Assembly (NCBI RefSeq): GCF_032118995.1
Contig: NC_092648.1
Location: 4,169,001-4,233,000 of the forward strand
DNA length: 64,000 nucleotides
Direction of reading: 5' to 3'
DNA from: Asterias amurensis
Lineage: Eukaryota; Echinodermata; Asteroidea; Forcipulatida; Asteriidae
Notes under the pieces: generated by a model
Databases searched by the model: none
Told to the model about the DNA's origin: nothing
What the model saw: the letters and a program-made list of their open reading frames with translations, nothing else
In this document: positions 54,601-64,000 of the stretch, piece after piece
How the letters are laid out: every line of letters begins with the position of its first letter
How positions within the stretch are numbered: position 1 is the stretch's first letter
Position numbers and translations under genes: made by a program

Positions 54601-57600
54601 AATTGATTTTATAATTGCCCAGTCATATTCCCTTGTAGATCATTACTTTTAAAAAAAAACAAAAAGTCATGTCCCCTTACAGTGATCCACTTCCAATGCA
54701 AGGGCACAATTTCACAGAGCTAGTAATAAGCAGAAAATATTGCAAAATGATTTCCTGCTAAAGCAAAAAGGAAGCAGGACACCAGTCACAAATTGTACAC
54801 ATGACATGGCACTTTGGCTGGTAGCCCTACTCTGGTAAGCATAATTTTGTTGTGCTTTGCATCTTTTGTGCTTAAGCAGCTCTATGCAATCAGTCCCTAC
54901 ATGTAGCTATACAGCACCCCTCAAACAAAGTCTTTGACAAATTAGGGTAAAACAAAACGAGGGTGATTCTGACAAAACTCACCTTGAGAGCGTTGAGCCT
55001 TGGGCTGTTCTGTTCTCTTTCGGAAAGACGGCATATCTCTAGCTGGTACGGTGGCCTCCAGAGGGCGCCCTCCTCTATCAGGCACCTGTGGTTTAACATC
55101 AAGACACAACTGGACTTTAAAACCACGAGTAAGGGCACTTCCATTGGACAATCTTGAAGTCTATGGGAAACTTATGATGGGGCACCAAGGCCAAGATCAG
55201 GAAAACAAGGGCAATAATTCTAAGCCTGCATGCATGATTGGTTAGTGAACCACTTGGCTGCATCAAATGCTTAGAACACTCAAAGGCACGGGACACCTTT
55301 GGTAATTGTCAACGGCCAGTATTCTTACTTAAAATCTGTGAAAATTTGTCGTCAAAGTTGCAAGAGAATAACAAAAAAAAACACCCTTCCTGCACAAAAT
55401 TTGTGTGCTTTCAGATGCCTAATAAAAGTATTTTAATATTTGAGTGAAAAAATACCTCTTCTCAAAACTACGTTACTTCAGGGGGAGCCATTTCTCACAA
55501 TGTTTTATTCTATCAACAGCTCTCCATTGCTCAGTACCAAGTAAGATTTTATTCTAACAATTATTTTGAGTAACTTCCACTAACATCCAGTACTTAAAAT
55601 GCAGTTCAAAGCCAAACCCCAAGTTACCTGTCCTGTAAAGATGTCATATTTAAGGAACAATTTATAACAAGAAATATGGTAAACTTACATGGCCCATGAT
55701 GACTTTATTAATGGCGCATTTGGTATTTTTTCTGTAAGACCCACTGCTAGTTTTCCTCAGCTTAGCCAGTTCTGGAATGAATTAATATCAGACAATTACA
55801 AATAGCCCTCTAAAAAAATCCTTCAACCCTTTCCATAAAAAGTAGGGTCATAGAGTGGTTTTGTCAGCGTAGTGCTGGTTTATTGCCAAAATTATCAAGA
55901 AAGAATGGTGAAAGTCACATGTGAAAGTTTCAGCTGAGTACACAGTGCTACTTGTTGAGAAAACAGAAATAACTGGAGCATTACAAGAACGTTAAGGGTT
56001 TAGCAAGGTAAAACGCTTGTTGTGGTTTTTCTTGTAATTGTATACAGCCATTGTCTGTTTTTTAATGTTTTTAATGTGTCAATGTTTTTACTGTATGCGA
56101 GCATTTGAATTACCCTTCCGGGTATCTAATAAAGATTATTGTATTGCATTGTATTGTATTGTAAAAACAGGTACCAAGGATGTCAGGATGTTGTCATCTG
56201 ACACTTATGATGCCATCATCTCATCTAGCAGTAAATTATCTCAGGATCTCGGATGGCACTTCCAGAGCGTTGTAGTATTGTACTGTTGTGGTGTATTCGT
56301 GCCCGAGTGGTGTCAGCAGCAGATTGTGGGTAAGATTGTCAGCAGCAGAGTGTGGGTAAGATTACCGATCATGACACTTGTGTTCTTAAGCAAGGCACCT
56401 AACCATAATTGCTTCAGAAAAAGTTGAGGAGGCAGTGCATTCTGCTCTAACAGCCAGGCTCCTACTGGATGATACCCATGCCTACATCCTTGGACTGTGA
56501 AGGATGTAACCCTGTTTCAGCCCTAGGAGTAGGTGGTAGTGTGCCCCTAGTGGCAGTTGATATCTGCCCATAGCCCAAATCAGTAAAGTGGAGCCCTCCC
56601 CTTGAAGTGGCTGTCCGGCCTTGTGAGTTGGGCGATGTCTCATAAAATAATAATATATAGAAATCTTGTTTAAAGGAAAACATTTTGATTAATTACCTTC
56701 CCTAGCAGCCATGAGGTTTGCTATGGTAACCGGACTGTCAGCAAGTAAATTGCTACGTTTGGGTCGGTATGCCGCAACTAGGTCATTCTGTAGTTTACCC
56801 TGTGGACGGTAAAATATGGTATACATTGGTTTGACTTTATATGGAATTCACACGTCGGCAAAAACTGTGGATCGGTTCTCAAGAAATTGGGGTGGATGTG
56901 ATATATCATTTTTGGTCTAAGCTGCCTGAAGCAACTATGGTCTCTAAATAGTTAAGGTAAATAATTTTAATAATTATACCGACCATTTATAATGCGCACA
57001 AATCTAGGGGGGGGGGGGAAAACGCTCATGACGCGTACAGAGCAAACATGATTGATCAAATAAACAAAAGCAACAAATCTTAACATGGTTGTTTAGCTGG
57101 TAACTTTATTCTGGTTACCACAAAATGGTTGTGCTTAGCTTCTTTTTGTGCTTAAGCCGCTCCATGAAATTGGGCTTAGTGCTTGAGTGCGGTGCACTAG
57201 GCTGTTCAGCCATGACACTCCGGCCTGTGATCTCACCTTGACACGTTCTGACCACTGGAAGGACTGTACTGTAACATCCAGGCGCTTCAGCAACATCTGC
57301 CTCCGAAGGGTGTACTCTTTTCGCATGCGCTCATTTATCTTACCAAGTTTTGCCTGTGAAAAAAAGGGTACAGAATAGTAAAATACCTGTGTGCTTTTTT
57401 TGTCACAGGAATCAGGGAACAATTGAGTTTACAATTTCTCGTTCCAAGGGGTGATCAATGGCGCTGTGCCATTTTCCCAGGATGCCTTGCTCACTCATAA
57501 CTCCCCGGAATTGGTCCATATCTTTCTGAAAGTTTGTATATACTCAGCGCCTTGAGTACCTTGTTTGGTAGATACGTACACTATATAAGAATTCAATATC

Positions 57601-60600
57601 ATTATTATTATTATCAACTTTCTTTCACGCTTCAGAGTAAAAAAAATATCTATCATTTATTTCATTGTCCCAATAGATAATCCACGCTACTGTACATACC
57701 CATTGCTGCTCGCTGAGTTTCTTCTTAAGAATTGGCTTGCCGACCACGCCCAGCCCCGCCTTGCCGACCATCGTCCGAATCTCGTCCTCGATCTTACTAA
57801 ACAGTTGGATGTCAGTCACGCCAGCTGGTGGCTTACTCAGTTTCAGACTCATGCAGATGTTTCTAAGATGTTGGCTGGAGACATGCCAGCCGCACTGATC
57901 AGAAAGAGACAGATATATGAGGGTTTGAAGCAGAGAACGACTGCCTATTTGCCAAGCCTATAACAGGGAATGGGGTGTTAACACAGGATTGGATAATCAA
58001 GCTACTGCAGTGAAATAACTGTGCTTTAACAGGCAGGATCAAGACAAAATCCTCCAAAACTTTTAACCTTTCCTTCAATTGGGCCGAACCCAAAATCATG
58101 TCAGACGCTCGTTTTTGAAAGGGCAGGGGCACAAGGCGTTTTCTCTATTGGGTAATTGGGGCACCAAGTCAGTGACAAGGGGAAACATGGGAAATGGAGG
58201 CATGAAGTAGCAGGGCAGTGAAATAAATGTAAACAATTTGACCTATCATTACATGTACTTCTCAAAAATTACCTTGCAAAATAACAAATACAATTTTATG
58301 ATTGAGAGAGAGTTAGAGTATTTTTTACCTCTTTATCCACCTCCATAGCTTCCACTTTTTTGGGACGACTAGCGATAATCTTGGCTGCTTGCAGTTCACT
58401 GGTTAGGAAATCTGCAAAATGGAAAAATTAGTAACTTATGAATTTTGGGAAGAGTTGCCTGTGCTTAACATCCACCCAAATAAGGATTGGCCCGATTGTG
58501 TTTGAGTACTTCAACTACAAACATTTTTGTCCTTCTCTTTTTAGTGGGAGTGGGAAAGTGCCAATCTTAAATCCATGAAAAAAAGCTGACACAAACCAGT
58601 TCTCCAGGCCTTGAATTAACCCATGGCACACAATAATATTATAGACGCTCAAATATAACTGTCTCGTCGTGTCGAACAAAGCTGCAGATGTACTGTAATC
58701 ATCGTTTTACTCACCAAGGACTCGTAGCCGGTTTTGTTGGTTGCCGAATCGGTTGATCATTTCTCCCTGTGTGAGGGCGCTATACGGACAGTTCAACTCA
58801 CTCAGTAGACTGCTCAGTTCCAATTCAAAGGACTCTGCCTCATTAGCAGCTGCAGTCAAGAAACAAAAACATTTTGTTAAGTTGCAGCACTTTGCGGTGG
58901 AATGAGAATGTGGTTTGTTACACCCATTTCAGACAGGTGCGCCAGAGTTGTGACGAACCAAATAGATTAGGAGCGATTCTAGGTCGACCCAAATATATTT
59001 TGATCTCAAACAGGCCAACATTTACAATAGGTTCGGCTCATGAATACAGAATTATTATTTTGCTTTCACCATCAACACTGATGTGTGTTAGCACTGTATA
59101 CTCAGTACTTTCCCAGAGCTCTGTGAAAAAAATCCCAGGTATATTACCTGAGTGAAATTCAAACCCACGACCTTTGCGGTTCTAGAGCAGCGTCTTACAA
59201 ACTACACCACCGAGATTGACCGGTAGCGAGTAATATGCCTACGATTCATCCCGCCGAACTCAGGAAAATACAGAGTATACAGTGCTACACATCAGTGATT
59301 GTGTGAAAAACCAAAATTAATATTCTTTATCCCCGATCTAAATTTCCATCTATTTAAGACTTACATGATGTTGTAGAAACTGTGTTTTCTATACCACTCA
59401 GATTGTGGAGTCCTTCCGCCAGCCAGCTAATGAGACCAGTGAATTCCACTGAGCTTGGCCCTCCTTCAATGGCTTTATTGAAAAGAGTCACATCCTGAGC
59501 AGGACCCTCATAGCTGCAAATGAAAATCACAAATACATGGGTCATCCACCAAGTTTGGGACACACTTAAATGTGACATTTGTCTGACGTTGCCATGCTTT
59601 TAGTCTTGCCCCGTTTCAGCTGTATTTAATTACTGACTATCACACACAAAATGATTTGCTTGGTATATTTTGTACAGGGTAGGGTGTTGACTGTGATTAG
59701 TGCTCGAATCAAAGTGAATTTGTTAGTACAGATGTACAATGTATTATTATGTATTTGAGTGTTGACAAATTTTGCGATAAACTTCTGGATGTAATAAAGA
59801 CACAGTGTCCATGGTCCATGGGTTTATATCCAAATCACACATTTTCATGTTTCAACAAAACATTTTCAAACACGAAGAAGAATGTTACATGAAATAATTT
59901 AATCAATAAATTATTTCTTTTCATAATACATGGGAAAATGTCGCACAAAAATCAGTGTCCCAACTTTTCAGTTGAAAAAGTCCTGAGTTAACAAAACAAA
60001 GGGACAACTTTCCGTAGCACGCCACACCCCTTTTTCATTAATTGTTATAACTTTATAAGTAGTATTAACAATAACATATTTCACTGATTTTTACAAAAAC
60101 GGCTTAACTCTTTCTTAGGCCTAATTAATTAAAATTTAAAAAGGGATATCTCGTTGTTGAGTTGATTGATTGAGGTAAATTTGATTATTTCTTTCATATT
60201 GAATGAAAACAGTGGTGGCGCTATAAATACAGAAACTTTTCCAAACAAAGTGCTTTTTAGTTTTTCAAAAATGGCACCAAATTGACTGATAGAAAAAGAA
60301 AATATTTATAGTTTTATTTGCATGCAAAATGAGATGGGGTCGGGAGATTTGAGACCCGCGCAATCTGCGCGCAAAAGTTTCAAACGTGCGCGCAGCCTGG
60401 CAAAGCTAAAGTCTCGCACGGGCAAGCATGGAAGTTGAGCAGGTTATAACTTTGCGCAAAACAGACGGGGGATGGAGGCTGTGCAGCGCCGAATAAGATT
60501 TCCCATGCAAAACAACTTGCTGAAGTTTGAAGCAATTATTACATTATTTAATGGTTAAAAACTTACCCTAGATCATCCAGACTGTCAAGTATGTCATCTT

Positions 60601-60619
60601 CCGGCTTCCCAACTTCCAT
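51625..60619 (-). CDS. FAM98A: FAM98 family protein (11 exons, complete)
   Basis: Exons: 60567-60619, 59365-59513, 58715-58849, 58329-58411, 57700-57894, 57237-57353, 56697-56799, 55689-55771, 54983-55085, 53951-53986, 51625-52109; 513 residues (human FAM98A 518). The start MEVGKPEDDILDSLDDLGYEGP, the core (CPYSALTQGE, KRLDVTVQSFQWSERVK) and SSGSYRKNTKCAINKVIMGH with VPDRGGRP identify the family. Human FAM98 proteins belong to the tRNA-splicing ligase complex with RTCB, DDX1 and CGI-99 and bind RNA. From residue 353 the tail is glycine-rich with six AGYNQGGG octapeptides. The reading frame of the last exon was fixed by phase from exon 10; two other long frames across the same GC-rich repeat are artefacts. 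Invertebrates usually have one FAM98, so the A suffix is only nominal. Confidence 0.92.
51798..51945 (-). repeat. 24-bp coding repeat in FAM98
   Basis: Six units spaced 24 bp apart (GGTTAT words at 51801, 51825, 51849, 51873, 51897, 51921) code for AGYNQGGG. Multiples of three keep frame, so the copy number can vary without breaking the protein. Confidence 0.9.
52090..52904 (-). repeat. 174-bp tandem array duplicating the FAM98 last-exon acceptor
   Basis: The real exon 11 start (52109) and four upstream copies at 52283, 52457, 52631 and 52805 repeat at exactly 174 bp with about one base difference seen. On the minus strand each unit reads: acceptor TTTGATTTACAG, the first 20 nt of exon 11, then GTAAGG from the end of the TTAA MITE, MITE and SINE tail, and back to the acceptor. 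The near identity suggests a recent event or an assembly artefact. Confidence 0.9.
52904..53280 (-). mobile_element. TTAA MITE, family A, full length
   Basis: AAAGGCAGTGGACACTATTG at the left, CCAATAGTGTCCAGTGTCTT at the right. Its left end is the part captured in the FAM98 174-bp array. Confidence 0.85.
53511..53889 (+). mobile_element. TTAA MITE, family A, full length
   Basis: Ends TTAAAGACAGTGGACACTAT and, reversed, AGTGTCCACTGCCTTTAA form about 25-bp inverted repeats with TTAA at both edges. The inside has a short palindrome (GAGACCTCAAGTTCTAAATC ... GAGGTCTCC) and GAGGGAGCCGTTTCTCACA. No coding capacity. Confidence 0.85.
54033..54183. mobile_element. Palindromic TTAGGAC MITE
   Basis: Reverse orientation of the copy at 38108, very similar over its length. 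FAM98 intron 9. Confidence 0.8.
54355..54495 (-). repeat. SINE body fragment in FAM98 intron 9
   Basis: Reverse copy of the block seen at 31130-31320 (GGCCACTTCAAGGTGTG, GGGCTGAAACAGGGTTACCC). Confidence 0.55.
54703..54897. mobile_element. Palindromic GCTTAGCA MITE, diverged
   Basis: CACAATTTCACAGAGCTAG ... GCTTAAGCAGCTCTATGCAA; FAM98 intron 9. Confidence 0.6.
55282..55600 (+). mobile_element. TTAA MITE, family A
   Basis: AAAGGCACGGGACACCTTTG start and GAGTAACTTCCACTAACATC end; FAM98 intron 8. Confidence 0.7.
56300..56650 (+). repeat. SINE family 1 with duplicated head segment
   Basis: GTCAGCAGCAGA(T/G)TGTGGGTAAG occurs twice in a row, then the long body as at 44360. In FAM98 intron 7, next to exon 7. 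Confidence 0.6.
57072..57182. mobile_element. GCTTAGCA MITE, half copy
   Basis: GCTGGTAACTTTATTCTGGT and CCATGAAATTGGGCTTA; FAM98 intron 6. Confidence 0.55.
58100..58216 (-). mobile_element. CAGGCCTG MITE, worn
   Basis: TTTTTGAAAGGGCAGGGGCA and GGAGGCATGAAGTAGCAGGG; FAM98 intron 4. Confidence 0.5.
59055..59360 (-). repeat. tRNA-derived SINE, family 2
   Basis: The reversed tRNA part (CAAACCCACGACCTTTGCGG) is followed by an inverted tail ending TCTTTATCCCCGATCTAAAT. It touches FAM98 exon 2. Confidence 0.6.
60018..60250. mobile_element. Family E MITE in FAM98 intron 1
   Basis: CACCCCTTTTTCATTAATTG at one end; GGGATATCTCGTTGTTGAG, GAATGAAAACAGTGGTGGCG and CAGAAACTTTTCC at the other. Confidence 0.65.
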
Positions 60620-60881
60620 TGTATTTTAGAAAAAAGAGATAGAAATAGAAGAAAATGGTATTTTACACGACCAATAGTGACACAGTGTTTGCCGACGACA
60701 CGCGCACGTCAGATTCCAGAACGAATACAGCGCCCTCAATAGTTTGGTGATAGTCAGGCTGTGTAAACAAACGGTGACTCTATTTTTAGACTGTGATGTT
60801 AGCGCTTTGTTGGCAGTTATTTTTGCTTTCCGAAAAGTTGCATGTTTTTAAAATAAGCTGAGATAAAGCCAATCAAGATCC
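60620..60881. promoter_or_regulatory. Compact divergent promoter of FAM98 and TBCE
   Basis: Only 262 bp separate the start codons, so the two genes must share one promoter. It contains AGCGCCCTC at 60729-60737 and a CpG-bearing stretch (GACGACACGCGCACGTCAG) near 60694-60712. Confidence 0.75.
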
Positions 60882-62924
60882 ATGTCACCGTCTAAGGAAG
60901 ATTCGCACGAGCAAGACATTGCAATCGGTGCTCGTTTCGTCAGTGAGGGTGACTTAGGGACAGTTCGATATGTAGGCGATGTTCCACCTACGAAAGGTAA
61001 AGGCTAAATAGCATAGATAGAGCAAGGAAGTAGACCCGTAATAGCCCGACGATCTCTCGCCGGTCGATCCACCACACAGATGGGATTTGAGGGATCGGGG
61101 TGGGGGAGGGGACGAGTTGATGGATATTTGGATAACTTTCCGTACGGCGCTACCACTTTTTCACTTATTTTTACAAAAAGGGATACTTCTAGAAACTATA
61201 AGGCTCCTGCTCACAGGGGAGCCTTATTAAAAATATTATAGTTTCTAGAAGTAAAAAAGGGATATCTCATTGAGGTAAATTAGATAGTATATTATTTCAT
61301 ATCGAATGAAAAAGTGGTGGCGCCATACGGAAACTTTTCCAGGTCGGACTTTGAGCCGAATACAATCAATGACAAGCAATGGCGGCACCTTGTCCATCCT
61401 TGTAAGTTGTATACCACTTTTTATTATATTACAAATGTCTGCACATGCGATTTCACAAAATGGAGAATTACAATCCTATCTCGAGTTAAGGACGAGTAAC
61501 TCGTCCTAACTTAGGATGGGTTCAATGCGTTCTAACGTTTATGAATACGGAACTTTTAATTCGTCATAAGTACTAGGATTTGACTAGATTCTAGCCTATT
61601 AAAATGTGATATTGATTTTTATTTGATTTTTTTCAGGAAAATGGCTAGGTGTTGAATGGGACAATCATGAGAGAGGAAAACACGACGGATCCCGTGATGG
61701 CGTGCAATACTTTCAATGCAGGTATTCTACATCAAGATGATTTTCGCCACCGCCCCCTCACTTGGTGCATCCCAACATCATAACATGTATTATATAAAAA
61801 CAAACCTGTGATAACTTGGGCTCAATTGTTCATCAAAGTTACAAGAAAATAATGAAAGAAAAATAGCCATGTTGCAGAAATTTGTATGCTTTCAGACACC
61901 TGAGAAAAGTTTCAGGCCTGAGGTCTTTCTCAGATTCAAATTGGTGAGAAATTACCTCTTTCTCAAAAACTATGTTAAAACTTCAGATAGAGTCAATTGT
62001 TTTATCATTATCAACAGCTCCCTGTTCCTCTTTACCAAGTAAGTTTGTATGCTAGTATTTATTTTTGAATAATTTCCAAATGTGTCCGGTGCCTTTAAAG
62101 CTTGTCAGACATTCTTGAACAACATTCTTTCCAATTGTTTTAACCAAACTGTTCTTCTCTTAATTGCAAATTATGTCGCACTTTTCAATGTTTATGCTGC
62201 TTTGACATATTTAAACAAATAAACCATCAATATAGCTCTGTTTTAACCAAACTGTTCTTGTCTTAAAAATAAAGTTCTCCAACTGGTGGGTCCTTCATTC
62301 GTCCAAAGAAAGCAGACTTTGGCACAGACTTCTACTCCGCGTTACAAGAACGCTATGTCCCCGATAACAAGGACACTGCAGACATCAATGATGAGGATAT
62401 GTTCATCTGTGGAAACAACAACCAGGTCACAGTAGTGGAGATGGTTGGAGCAGCTTCAGTTGCTAAGCAACAGAGGTACGCAAGTGAAGCACCTTAAAAC
62501 AAATTGGGGACTTTGCTGCAAACAAAACTTGTGTCTTAATAGATGATTACTATTGCATCAGGGATGAAGAATGTAATTTGTTTTTACCCTTATAGATAAA
62601 TCACATGGGTGGGATTTGAACTAATGACCTTTGCATTGCTAGAGGCTATTGTACAATTTTTAGTCAAAATCAGTGCTCTTGAAATTTGTTGTTTCTAAAG
62701 GTTTTCAGATACATTTTTCTTGAATATAACATCATTTCATAAGAGAATTTTGTTCTAGTATGAACTTCATAATCATTAAGCTTTCAGACTAAAACTAAAC
62801 AATGAGAGTTTTTTGTAATTTGTTTTGTCTTTGAACAGTTCTTTCTCTTTGATAAAAGATGTCTTCGTTCGTGACATGAGAATAAACTGCGTAGGATCAT
62901 CCCAGCTGGAGCAAACACTACCAA
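60882..62924 (+). CDS. TBCE: Tubulin-folding cofactor E, 5' part (4 exons seen)
   Basis: Exons: 60882-60996, 61637-61721, 62275-62475, 62839-62924; 162 codons and one extra base, then the gene leaves the window. Residues 12-90 are a CAP-Gly domain: [29 protein letters not shown] and PTGGSFIRP, the last also present in human TBCE. The GKNDG core is GKHDG, as in human TBCE. After it comes the linker that leads to the leucine-rich repeats. TBCE binds alpha-tubulin and helps assemble and disassemble tubulin dimers. The exon 3 acceptor (AATAAAG) is preceded by a modest pyrimidine tract. The intron after exon 4 starts GTATCCTT, a U12-type donor. Start codons of TBCE and FAM98 are 262 bp apart, head to head. 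Confidence 0.93.
61130..61347. mobile_element. Family E MITE in TBCE intron 1, best copy
   Basis: GGATAACTTTCCGTACGGCG with ACCACTTTTTCA, mirrored by AAAAAGTGGTGGCGCCATAC and GGAAACTTTTCC. A smaller hairpin (CTTCTAGAAACTATAAGGCT ... AGTTTCTAGAAG, 61189-61252) sits in the middle and may be nested. Confidence 0.75.
61464..61600. mobile_element. Palindromic TTAGGAC MITE, partial
   Basis: CCTATCTCGAGTTAAGGACG and TCGTCCTAACTTAGGATGGG; TBCE intron 1. Confidence 0.55.
61750..62100 (+). mobile_element. TTAA MITE, family A
   Basis: Left end lost, right end kept (TGTGTCCGGTGCCTTTAA). TBCE intron 2. Confidence 0.7.
62530..62660 (-). repeat. SINE family 2 fragment
   Basis: GATTACTATTGCATCAGGGA tail and GGGTGGGATTTGAACTAATG. 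In TBCE intron 3. Confidence 0.45.
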
Positions 62925-64000
62925 GTATCCTTGCATTGATCCCATTCAGTGGTGTAACCAAGTCATTGTTTCTCGAGTCAATTTAAGTCCAAGTCATTTG
63001 CTCAAGTCAACTCAAGTAAAAGTCAAGTCAAGTTACAAGTCACATAATGTACTGACATATGCCAATTCCCATGATGTTGTGACAAACATAAATACATTCA
63101 AAAAACCTTTTAAAAGACTAGTTAATAAATTAAATCCATGATTTAGAAAGTTTGGCCTTATGAAATGGGGCCAAAAGCATGCACACAAAATCATCGGTCG
63201 GCATCAGTGCAGAAGACTCAATTTCTCCACATTTTTTTTTAAACAATAGTTGCATTGTCGTAAAATCAAGTCAAGTCAAGTCACAAGTCATTTTCCGTCA
63301 AGTCAAGTCAAGGCACAAGTCAGTGAAATGGGCGACTTGAGTCTGACTTGAGTCAAAGTCACGGACTTGAGTACACAACACTGACATTTCCAGTCATTGT
63401 ACTTGTGTCTTTGAGCAACACTTAAAGGAACACGTTGCCTTGGATCGGTCGAGTTGGTCTTTGAAAAGCGTTTGTAACCGTTTTGTAAAAGTAGAATACA
63501 ATGATCCACACAAACATGCCTCGAAATTGCGTGGTTTTCCTTTTACCTCGTCGACTAACACATCGGCCATTTATGGGGGTCAAAATTTTGACTCCCATAA
63601 ATGGCCGACCATGTTAGTTCGCACAGTAGAAGGAAAACCACGCAATTTCGAGGCAAAATTGTGTGGATCATGATATTCTACTTTTAAAACATCTTTCCAA
63701 CCATATGCATTTTATAAAAAACGGTTACAAACGCTTCTGTTTTGACCAACTCGTCCAATCCAAGGCAACGTGTTCCTTTAACAACACATAATTTGCTTCT
63801 CTTCACCTAGGTGTGTTAATGATTGTATTTCACATGATTAAATACTTGCAGCTTGGGGCTGTACTAGGCTACATGTAATGCTTCCCAGGAAGTTGAACAA
63901 GTTTGGGGAATGAGCTTCCTTAATTGTATCTATTAAGAAATAACTGAATTGGATTTATCCAAGAATCTAATCCCATCATGGGAGGTTGTAGCTGAACTAT
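62925..64000. other. Start of TBCE intron 4
   Basis: No further exon recognised. It has a region of repeated AAGTCAAGTCAA words (62980-63360) that looks like a small degenerate tandem repeat, then the TTAA-flanked palindromic element at 63422-63781. Confidence 0.55.
63422..63781. mobile_element. TTAA-flanked palindromic MITE in TBCE intron 4
   Basis: TTAA at 63422-63425 and 63778-63781. The ends AGGAACACGTTGCCTTGG and CCAAGGCAACGTGTTCCT are exact mirrors; the arms go on through GTTTGTAACCGTTTT. In the centre GGCCATTTATGGGGGTCAAA meets its own mirror. TTAA duplication is typical of piggyBac-type insertion. Confidence 0.85.

Noticed and set aside
63700-63860. Next TBCE exon after CACCTAG at about 63805-63811
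   Set aside because: The joined frame gives no LRR-like sequence (expected a KVDLSKN-type start) and soon stops.
1-64000. Endogenous retrovirus, LTR element, Polinton or transposase gene
   Set aside because: No frame shows reverse transcriptase, integrase, capsid, envelope, polymerase B or transposase motifs; no long terminal repeats seen. All elements found are short and non-coding.

Overview
The window is nuclear DNA of an animal: split genes with short coding exons, AT-rich introns, and many short dispersed repeats. The proteins are closest in plan to deuterostome orthologues. The repeats (TTAA-flanked miniature elements and tRNA-derived SINEs) are of the kind I associate with echinoderms. 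A sea star is my best guess; this is inference from repeat style, not a database match.

Six protein-coding genes can be read exon by exon. They alternate strands and form three divergent pairs: SCYL1 (minus, 1035-12839) with RTF1 (plus, 13302-24585); LRR1 (minus, 29547-32277) with BHMT (plus, 33620-45615); FAM98 (minus, 51625-60619) with TBCE (plus, 60882 to beyond the right edge). The start codons of the pairs are 462, 1342 and 262 bp apart. RTF1/LRR1 and BHMT/FAM98 are convergent, with 5.0 and 6.0 kb of repeat-rich DNA between their stop codons. SCYL1 probably runs off the left edge (its last coiled-coil exon is not seen) and TBCE runs off the right edge.

The genes are housekeeping genes with unrelated jobs: COPI/Golgi trafficking (SCYL1), transcription elongation and histone ubiquitination (RTF1), CUL2 ubiquitin-ligase substrate choice (LRR1), methionine regeneration (BHMT), tRNA-ligase complex/RNA binding (FAM98) and tubulin folding (TBCE). 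What links them is architecture: head-to-head promoters, a shared 9-mer (GAGGGCGCT) near the promoters, and one palindromic miniature transposon family found only in first introns next to these promoters.

The rest is mostly non-autonomous repeats: about 18 copies of a TTAA-ended MITE, several other palindromic MITE families, SINEs with at least four tRNA-like heads, minisatellites, and pieces of a retroelement-like repeat carrying histone-3'-stem-loop-like hairpins. I saw no transposase, reverse transcriptase, virus-derived gene, CRISPR array or convincing functional tRNA gene. The most striking local oddity is in FAM98: a 174-bp unit holding the splice acceptor and first 20 nt of the last exon, joined to a MITE end that supplies a donor, is repeated so that four potential 20-nt micro-exons lie in the last intron.
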